A stretch of DNA of 7,105 nucleotides. It comes from Frankiaceae bacterium. Its GTDB lineage: Bacteria > Actinomycetota > Actinomycetes > JAVEEJ01. How positions within the stretch are numbered: the first letter of the stretch is position 1; every line of letters begins with the position of its first letter. The notes beneath the pieces were generated by a model that worked only from the letters and a program-made list of their open reading frames with translations, was not told where the DNA came from and ran no database searches. The DNA lies in the NCBI GenBank assembly GCA_030840515.1, contig JAVEEJ010000330.1, forward strand, positions 1 through 7,105, in the 5' to 3' direction. Of this stretch, positions 1-4,092 are shown piece by piece. The position numbers and the translations under genes are program-made.

Positions 1-140
1 CACTGAGCCGCTGCAGCGCGGCTGTCCCGGTGGTCGCTCCACGCCCGAGACGCTGCGGGACCTCCAAGGCCAAGCCCGACGACGGCGACGACCACGATCA
101 GCGCTACGACAAAAGGACGGCGCACGCTCACTGCGGTCAT
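1..140 (-). CDS. N-terminal fragment of a single-pass membrane protein (runs off left edge)
   Basis: Only the first 46 codons are present, starting from ATG at 138-140 and leaving the window at base 1. The visible part has a short basic N-terminus (MTAVSVRRPF), one hydrophobic segment at about residues 10-30 rich in Val, Leu and Gly, then a charged stretch (SRAWSDHRDSRAAAAQ). This is the pattern of a membrane-anchored protein with its C-terminal domain outside the cytoplasm. The 'RAW..HRD..A' stretch after the helix resembles the start of actinobacterial Mce-associated/VirB8-like membrane proteins, but 46 residues cannot prove this. No convincing ribosome binding site precedes the ATG. An in-frame GTG nine bases further in (129-131) is an alternative start. 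It lies 79 bp downstream of the HAD gene on the same strand and could share its transcript. Confidence 0.55.
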   Translation of the reverse strand, partial: MTAVSVRRPFVVALIVVVAVVGLGLGGPAASRAWSDHRDSRAAAAQ

Positions 141-219
141 ATCGGCTCGAAGGCCGGCGGCCTGAATGTGCTCACGCTGTCGGTGAGGAAGATCTGACCT
201 TGGGCGTCGCGGGGCGTGT
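141..219. other. Short intergenic gap between the HAD gene and the left-edge gene
   Basis: These 79 bp separate the HAD stop codon from the start of the left-edge gene, both on the minus strand. The sequence holds a small inverted repeat at 151-163 (AGGCC, loop GGC, GGCCT), only 5 bp of stem with no following T-run, so it is not a convincing terminator. No clear promoter or Shine-Dalgarno sequence is visible. Confidence 0.3.
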
Positions 220-876
220 TCAGGCCTGCAGCTCCGCCAGAGCCGTACGGATCACCGGCGGTAGGTCACCCGGACTCGTCACGATGGTCTGGGCGCCGGC
301 CGCCTCGAGCTCGCCCGGTTCGGCGAAGCCCCAGCTCACGCCGACACTGCCCGCGCCCACGGCGTGTGCGGCGATGACGTCTGCCGCGCGGTCGCCGACC
401 ATCACCGCCGCAGGTCCATCACACCCGGCCCGCGCCAAGGCGAAGCGCACCACGTCGGTCTTGTGGCCGCGGGAGCCGTCCATCGTGGCGCCGGCGACGA
501 ACTCGAAGTACTGGTCCAGGCCGAAGTGCTCCAGCACGCGCTCGGCGAACTGCGTCGGCTTGGAGGTCGCGACCACCAGCCGGGCGCCGTCCGAAGCCAG
601 CTGGATGAGCGAACTCTCGATCCCGTCGTACACGCGGTTCTCGAAGAGTCCGGTATCCGTGTAGCGCTCCCGGTAGAGCCGCACCGCTTCGTCGGTCTGC
701 GACCCCGTGAGCCCGAGCGCGGCGAAGGAGTCGTGCAGCGGCGGGCCGATGAACCCGCGTAGCTGTGCGGTGGTCAGAGGAGTCATGCCGAGGCGGTCGA
801 TCGCGTAGTTCAACGATCTCGCGATTCCCACGAACGGATCGGTGAGGGTGCCATCCAGATCCACGAGAACCAGCAT
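220..876 (-). CDS. HAD-superfamily phosphatase, 5'-nucleotidase/phosphoglycolate phosphatase-like
   Basis: This 218-residue protein has all four HAD motifs in order. Motif I is DLDGTLTD with nucleophile Asp6 and acid/base Asp8. Motif II is ATSK with Thr104/Ser105. Motif III is Lys139 in RGHKT. Motif IV is VGDRAADV with Asp162 and Asp166 for Mg2+. Residues about 15-85 form an alpha-helical C1 cap (FIGPPLHDSF, GLFENRVYDGI). Length and wording (GLFEN.VY.GI, VATSKP, FEFVAGATMDGSR) match the branch of Gph-like HAD enzymes annotated as 5'-nucleotidases, such as Pseudomonas PA0065. It should be a soluble Mg2+-dependent phosphomonoesterase, but the substrate (nucleoside monophosphate, phosphoglycolate or other) cannot be read from sequence. 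The ATG is the only workable start because an in-frame TAG lies five codons upstream. No Shine-Dalgarno is visible. It follows the small membrane protein gene by 28 bp and may be in the same operon. Confidence 0.92.
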   Translation of the reverse strand: MLVLVDLDGTLTDPFVGIARSLNYAIDRLGMTPLTTAQLRGFIGPPLHDSFAALGLTGSQTDEAVRLYRERYTDTGLFENRVYDGIESSLIQLASDGARLVVATSKPTQFAERVLEHFGLDQYFEFVAGATMDGSRGHKTDVVRFALARAGCDGPAAVMVGDRAADVIAAHAVGAGSVGVSWGFAEPGELEAAGAQTIVTSPGDLPPVIRTALAELQA

Positions 877-904
877 CGAGGGGTGAGGCTACCGGTGCCG
901 CGTC

Positions 905-1189
905 TCACGCGGCGCGGCGCCGCCCGGGAGCCGTCGTACTCGTGACCGCGCGAATGACTGCACTCAAAGCCAGTCCTGCGAAGCCCATCGCTCCCGCTTG
1001 CCACAGCCGGTCTGAGGCGGCGGCGTTGCAGGCGCTGGCCTCTTCCGGGTACTCGACCGAGTGCGCCGGTTGGAACGCCAAGGAGATGGGAGCGCGTTCG
1101 CAGCTGCCACTCGCGGTGTTGGTGGGGAGCGCCAAGGTGACGCCGACCAACGCGACGGTGAACAGTCCTACGGCGATCCAGCCCTTCAC
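905..1189 (-). CDS. Small two-cysteine membrane protein, function unknown
   Basis: I do not recognise a named family. The 94-residue product begins at GTG; an in-frame TGA seven codons upstream makes this the only plausible start. It has a Lys-containing N-terminus and hydrophobic segment (residues 2-22), a loop of about 40 residues containing Cys30 and Cys54, a second hydrophobic segment (about 64-82), and a basic tail ending GRRRAA. The positive-inside rule places both ends in the cytoplasm and the two cysteines outside, where they could form a disulfide. The N-terminal segment could instead be a cleaved signal peptide, since residues 18-27 look permissive for signal peptidase. The frame is supported by codon use, the Lys-then-hydrophobic start and fit with neighbours. 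It is 28 bp upstream of the HAD gene on the same strand. The opposite strand is also open here, but its translation looks like noise. Confidence 0.65.
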   Translation of the reverse strand: MKGWIAVGLFTVALVGVTLALPTNTASGSCERAPISLAFQPAHSVEYPEEASACNAAASDRLWQAGAMGFAGLALSAVIRAVTSTTAPGRRRAA

Positions 1190-1298
1190 GTCGCGATCAC
1201 CGGCTCATCCTCGCCCACGCCCGTGACGGGGGAAAGGACCTCCCGAGGGGTCACTCGGCCGACGAGCGGTACCGCCGCGCGTGGGCAAGGATGCCGAC
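1190..1298. promoter_or_regulatory. Divergent intergenic region between small membrane protein and DoxX genes
   Basis: These 109 bp must hold the promoters for the leftward small-membrane-protein/HAD genes and for the rightward DoxX gene. No strong -35/-10 pair is recognisable by eye. An imperfect inverted repeat at 1237-1252 (GACCTC, loop CCGA, GGGGTC, including one G-T pair) lies near the middle and could be an operator or only a chance GC-rich hairpin. Confidence 0.35.
1287..1291 (+). promoter_or_regulatory. Ribosome binding site AAGGA that fixes the DoxX start
   Basis: AAGGA lies 7 bases before GTG at 1299. The same frame can be read from a GTG at 1281, but that codon lies upstream of this site and has no comparable motif of its own. 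The spacing therefore favours 1299, removing six residues (starting GKDAD) from the longer reading. Confidence 0.6.
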
Positions 1299-1664
1299 GT
1301 GAACAAGCTGACTCGTGCTTCTCCCTATCTCCTGGCCGGAGTCTTCGTCGTGGCGGGTATGACGCACTTCGCGATGCCGCGGCCGTATGAGTCGATCGTG
1401 CCTTCTCCGTTCCCGCCGCGGGAGACGGTCTATGCCAGCGGCGTGGCGGAGCTGGCTCTGGCGGCGGGTCTGGCTGTTCGCCGTACTCGTCGCCTCACGG
1501 GTTGGGTCAGCGCCTTGTTCTTGCTCGCGGTCTGGCCGGCCAACATCAAGATGGCGCTGGACGGTGGGCGGTTCGGCGACGCGCCGGTCGCGTTGACCTG
1601 GGCGAGGGTGCCCTTGCAGATTCCGCTCATCCTCTGGGCGCGTGCGGTGGCGCGGCGCGCGTGA
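1299..1664 (+). CDS. DoxX-family integral membrane protein
   Basis: The 121-residue product has four predicted membrane helices at about residues 8-24, 43-60, 67-84 and 103-118. Diagnostic stretches are LAGVFVVAGMTHF (12-24), ASGVAELALAAGL (46-58) and WPANIKMALDGG (79-90). These are the conserved features of short actinobacterial DoxX-like proteins: a His-containing end of helix 1, a Gly-Glu-rich helix 2 and the 'PAN..MA.DGG' turn. The family is named after the small subunit of an archaeal thiosulfate:quinone oxidoreductase. Most bacterial members have no proven reaction, though some mycobacterial ones are linked to redox stress, so no substrate should be assumed. The start at 1299 is chosen for the AAGGA site 7 bases upstream; GTG at 1281 is the alternative. 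It precedes the GH3 gene on the same strand by 55 bp, so co-transcription is possible. Confidence 0.85.
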   Translation: MNKLTRASPYLLAGVFVVAGMTHFAMPRPYESIVPSPFPPRETVYASGVAELALAAGLAVRRTRRLTGWVSALFLLAVWPANIKMALDGGRFGDAPVALTWARVPLQIPLILWARAVARRA

Positions 1665-1719
1665 CCTCGATGAGACCTCATCCCGGCAACCTTCGAGACG
1701 ACTCAGGCGTCTGGAGGTC
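1665..1719 (+). promoter_or_regulatory. GH3 leader: two small hairpins and a close-set GGAGG
   Basis: The gap between the DoxX stop and the GH3 start holds two short perfect inverted repeats. One is GATGA/TCATC (1669-1673 and 1678-1682, 4-base loop). The other is AGACG/CGTCT (1696-1700 and 1708-1712, 7-base loop). The second ends exactly where the GGAGG ribosome binding site (1713-1717) begins. GGAGG is only two bases from the ATG at 1720, tighter than usual. Neither hairpin is strong enough to call a terminator. Confidence 0.35.
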
Positions 1720-2847
1720 ATGAGCCGCTCGGTCCGTCGCAGCCTCGCCTGCATGCTGGCCGTGCTGTGCCTACCGGTCTTCGGCGGGGCAGCGCGGGCC
1801 ACCACGTCGACCGACTCGATCGCCGCCGCGGCCTACGCCAGGATGACCACGGCGCAGCGCATCGGTCAGCTGTTCATGGTGGGGGAGCCCGCCACAGGAG
1901 CGACCAGCACCGCGCGCTCGACCCTCGCCCGTTACCGCGTGGGCAACGTCATCCTGATGGGCAAGTCATCAGCCGGAACCGCAGCGGTTGCGGGTGTCGC
2001 AGCGGCGCTGCGCGGCTCGACCACACAGGCAGGCGTTCGTCCCTATGTGGCGGTCGACCAGGAAGGTGGCTACGTCCAGCACCTGACCGGCCCGGGCTTC
2101 TCCACCATCCCGACCGCGCTTCGCCAGGGACAGTTCACGACCGATCAGCTCCGCGCTGACTGGAAGATCTGGGCCACCCAGCTGCACAGGGCAGGGATCA
2201 ACCTCGATCTGGCTCCGGTCGCCGACGTCGTGCCGGCGAGCGTGGGCACGGCGAACCAGCCGATCGGCAGGTACTACCGCGAGTACGGCCACACGACGTC
2301 AGTGGTCGGTCCGCACGTGAGTGCAGCGGCGCAGGGCATGGCCCAGGCAGCGGTCGGAGCGGCCGCCAAGCACTTCCCGGGCCTGGGTCGAGCGACCGGC
2401 AACACGGACACGGCGAGCGGGGTGACCGATCCGACCACTCGACACGACGCCTACCTTGCGGCGTTCCGCAGCGCCATCAGTGCGCCGACGCCCTTCGTCA
2501 TGGTCTCCACCGCGATCTATCCGAACATCGCCCCGCACACGATCGGGGCCTTCTCGCACCTGATCGTCACGACGATGCTGCGCTACGACCTCGGCTTCTC
2601 CGGCGTGATCGTCTCCGACAGCCTGCAGGCCAAGGCAGTCAGCGCCTACAGCTATGCGAGTCGGGCGATCCTGTCGCTGGACGCGGGCGTCGACATCCTG
2701 CTCATCACGACCGACGCACCGCTGTCGGCGATGGTCTCGGCGATCGCTCAGCGGATGACGTCGCACAGTGACTTCGCCTCGGTGGTCAAGACGGCCGTGA
2801 TGCGGGTGCTCAAAGCGAAGGCAAAGGCCGGGCTGATCACGGGTTGA
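1720..2847 (+). CDS. Secreted GH3-family glycosidase, NagZ-like (beta-N-acetylhexosaminidase-related)
   Basis: The 375-residue protein starts with a Sec signal peptide: basic MSRSVRR, a hydrophobic core to about residue 22, then a likely cut after ARA (residue 27). No lipobox is present, so it should be released or wall-associated. The rest is a single GH3 N-terminal TIM-barrel domain, the usual size for NagZ. Landmarks are VGNVILMGKSS (74-84), VDQEGGYVQHL (112-122), KHFPGLGRATGNTD (217-230) and GVIVSDSLQ (295-303). Asp300 aligns with the GH3 catalytic nucleophile. Two features differ from canonical NagZ: DQEGGRVQR reads DQEGGYVQHL, and the flexible loop that normally carries the Asp-Ser/Thr-His acid/base dyad reads GNTDTASGV with no His. 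Similar loops occur, as I recall, in other actinobacterial secreted GH3 proteins. Cell-wall GlcNAc or another exo-glycoside is a plausible substrate; activity is uncertain. ATG 1720 is preferred to the in-frame GTG at 1642, which lies inside the DoxX gene and would bury the signal peptide. Confidence 0.88.
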   Translation: MSRSVRRSLACMLAVLCLPVFGGAARATTSTDSIAAAAYARMTTAQRIGQLFMVGEPATGATSTARSTLARYRVGNVILMGKSSAGTAAVAGVAAALRGSTTQAGVRPYVAVDQEGGYVQHLTGPGFSTIPTALRQGQFTTDQLRADWKIWATQLHRAGINLDLAPVADVVPASVGTANQPIGRYYREYGHTTSVVGPHVSAAAQGMAQAAVGAAAKHFPGLGRATGNTDTASGVTDPTTRHDAYLAAFRSAISAPTPFVMVSTAIYPNIAPHTIGAFSHLIVTTMLRYDLGFSGVIVSDSLQAKAVSAYSYASRAILSLDAGVDILLITTDAPLSAMVSAIAQRMTSHSDFASVVKTAVMRVLKAKAKAGLITG

Positions 2848-2856
2848 AACAAGGGG

Positions 2857-3576
2857 TCAGGATCGGCGGACGCGCAGGAACAGGTGGGTGTCGTCGGACA
2901 GCACGTGCCCCACGTTGCCCGACCAGCCCTCGATCGGTGAACCGGAGATCAGCCGTCCGCTGTCGCCGCCCAGGACCGACAACGCGATCGTGAGGCAGAG
3001 CTCGTCGAGCCGCCCGCTGAGGGCGAGGTCGCTGAGCAGCCGTGGTCCGCCCTCGCACAACACGCGGGTGAGGCCGCGGTTGGCGAGCGCGTCGATGGCG
3101 GCCCACAGGTCCACCTGCTCGTCGCCCGCCACGATGATGTCCGCGATCTCACCGACGCGCATCCGGTCATCCGGGGGTGCTGCCTCGACGGTGATGACAA
3201 CCGGTCGCGCGGATGCGGCGCGGAAGAACGGGGTGGACAGGTCCAGGTCGAGGCTGCGGCTGACGACGGCGATCGGCGGGACTCCGGCCTGTCCCCGCGC
3301 GCGTCGTACTCGCATCCGCTCGGGGCTCGGTCGCGCCGGCCCGTAGCCCTCTTTGCGGACGGTCCCTGCGCCTACGAGTACGACGTCGCACACGCCGCGC
3401 AGCGTGCTGAAGACCTTCTTGTCCGCAGGTGAGGACAAGCCACCGGAGACGCCCGACGCATCGCGTACGGCACCGTCGAGCGAGCTCACCATGTTGGCGC
3501 GCACCAGGCCCTCGGGGTGCTCGTAGAGCGCGTCGAGGTCGACGGTGCTCCCGTCGCGCGGCAGCAGAAGGTGCAT
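2857..3576 (-). CDS. RibD C-terminal-type (pyrimidine/dihydrofolate-like) NADPH reductase
   Basis: This 239-residue protein is a stand-alone RibD C-terminal domain, a dihydrofolate-reductase fold. Visible motifs are RANMVSSLDGAV (26-37, substrate and cofactor region), VLVGAGTVRKEGYGP (66-80, nucleotide-binding glycine turn), PPIAVVSRSLDLDL (100-113) and LCEGGPRLLSDL (173-184, the conserved EGG.LL element). No zinc deaminase domain is present, so it is not the full bifunctional riboflavin enzyme. Actinobacteria commonly carry such 'pyrimidine reductase family' proteins; M. tuberculosis Rv2671 is one and can act as a dihydrofolate reductase surrogate. The role here may be riboflavin-type pyrimidine reduction, folate reduction or something else. 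No riboflavin or folate gene is adjacent. ATG at 3574-3576 gives the conserved MHLLLP start. It is divergent from the basic repeat protein (30 bp apart) and convergent with the GH3 gene (9 bp between stops). Confidence 0.9.
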   Translation of the reverse strand: MHLLLPRDGSTVDLDALYEHPEGLVRANMVSSLDGAVRDASGVSGGLSSPADKKVFSTLRGVCDVVLVGAGTVRKEGYGPARPSPERMRVRRARGQAGVPPIAVVSRSLDLDLSTPFFRAASARPVVITVEAAPPDDRMRVGEIADIIVAGDEQVDLWAAIDALANRGLTRVLCEGGPRLLSDLALSGRLDELCLTIALSVLGGDSGRLISGSPIEGWSGNVGHVLSDDTHLFLRVRRS

Positions 3577-3606
3577 GCGGTGACCCTAGAGGGGCATGAT
3601 CAGTCC
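3577..3606. promoter_or_regulatory. Compact 30-bp divergent promoter region, possibly leaderless both ways
   Basis: Only 30 bp separate two divergent start codons. Leftward, TAGGGT (complement of 3583-3588) sits at -12 to -7 relative to the reductase ATG, with TTGTCA (complement of 3608-3613) 19 bases further upstream, inside the opposing gene. Rightward, CATGAT (3595-3600) sits at -12 to -7 relative to the ATG at 3607, but no -35 match is seen. Those spacings fit actinobacterial leaderless promoters, where the transcript begins at the start codon. Alternatively AGGG (leftward, 7-base spacing) and GAGGGG at 3589-3594 (rightward, 12-base spacing) could be ribosome binding sites. An imperfect palindrome CCCT-AG-AGGG at 3584-3593 lies in the middle and could bind a regulator. 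Confidence 0.4.
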
Positions 3607-4083
3607 ATGACAACAGCCACACGACGCAAGTCGGGCGCCCGCAAGACGACAGCCAAGAAGACAACAGCGCGAAAGGCGACTGCGAAGAAGACCACCGCAC
3701 GCAAGACCAGCGCGCGAAAGACCACTGCTCGCAAGAGCACTGCGCGCAAGTCGACGGCTCGCAAGACAGCCGCCCGCAAGACCACGGCCAGCGCACCGCG
3801 TGCATCCGCACCGCCCGCCGGCAGTGCTGACCTGGCGGGTGGGCTTCGCGCCTATCTCGGCGCGGTCGACGCGGAGGTTCGCGCGGTCAGCGCGCTCTCG
3901 GAGCGGATCGACTCGCTCGTCGCCGACCTCAACGCGGCTCGTGACGAGCAGGCCAAGCGGCTCATCGTGCTCGACGAGCTGCGCGCGTCAGTGTCGGACG
4001 GCAGCCTCGGGTCGTTCCTCGACCAGGCGATCCGCCCGCGCAAGACCCGCGTCGTCGAGGTCGTGCCGAAGCGCCTGAGGTAG
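3607..4083 (+). CDS. Basic pentad-repeat (histone H1-like) nucleoid-associated protein with helical C-terminal domain
   Basis: The 158-residue product has three parts. Residues 1-10 are a basic lead (MTTATRRKSG). Residues 11-60 are ten uninterrupted pentads of consensus A-[RK]-K-[TSA]-[TSA], giving 20 basic residues in 50 and no acidic ones. Residues 61-74 are an Ala/Pro/Ser linker. Residues 75-158 form a mostly helical domain with heptad-like spacing at about 80-127 (AVDAEVRAVSALSERIDSL, then VADLNAARDEQAKRL), a short FLDQAI segment and a basic tail (RPRKTR...PKRLR). Lys/Ala-rich repeats of this sort occur in histone H1-like HC2 proteins and in the tails of actinobacterial HU (HupB/Hlp, HupS), where they bind DNA without sequence preference. 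No HU fold is present here. I infer nonspecific DNA or RNA binding with oligomerisation through the C-terminal helices. ATG 3607 is chosen because frame extension upstream runs into the divergent gene and reads as noise. Confidence 0.8.
   Translation: MTTATRRKSGARKTTAKKTTARKATAKKTTARKTSARKTTARKSTARKSTARKTAARKTTASAPRASAPPAGSADLAGGLRAYLGAVDAEVRAVSALSERIDSLVADLNAARDEQAKRLIVLDELRASVSDGSLGSFLDQAIRPRKTRVVEVVPKRLR
3637..3786 (+). repeat. Ten in-frame 15-bp tandem repeats encoding A-[RK]-K-x-x pentads
   Basis: Ten consecutive 15-base units encode ARKTT, AKKTT, ARKAT, AKKTT, ARKTS, ARKTT, ARKST, ARKST, ARKTA and ARKTT. Periodicity is perfect with no insertion. At the DNA level the units differ: the leading Ala codon is GCC, GCC, GCG, GCG, GCA, GCG, GCT, GCG, GCT, GCC, and Thr codons vary as ACG, ACA, ACC and ACT. 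The second-position Arg codon is CGC or CGA, while third-position Lys is always AAG. The array is therefore conserved in protein rather than a recently duplicated DNA satellite. Confidence 0.9.
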
Positions 4084-4092
4084 TCGAAGCTG

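Noticed and set aside
151..163. Hairpin after the HAD gene as a terminator
   Set aside because: The stem is only 5 bp with a 3-base loop and no T-run; too weak to call.
200..762. Plus-strand open frames opposite the HAD gene
   Set aside because: All four HAD motifs are on the minus strand; the plus-strand translations are Ser/Ala/Arg-rich without motifs.
942..1226. 94-codon plus-strand open frame opposite the small membrane protein
   Set aside because: It has no membrane pattern or motif, while the minus-strand reading has a Lys start, two hydrophobic segments and paired cysteines.
1642..1719. Longer start for the GH3 protein at GTG 1642
   Set aside because: It would overlap the DoxX gene and put 26 charged residues ahead of a clear signal peptide; GGAGG is next to ATG 1720.
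3600..3785. Open frame opposite the pentad array encoding hydrophobic LRAVV-like repeats
   Set aside because: The hydrophobic repeat is the direct reverse complement of A-R-K-x-x codons, so its regularity follows from the plus-strand gene.
3637..3786. Possible CRISPR array or DNA satellite
   Set aside because: The 15-base units are in frame, have no spacers, and vary at synonymous sites, so this is a coding repeat.
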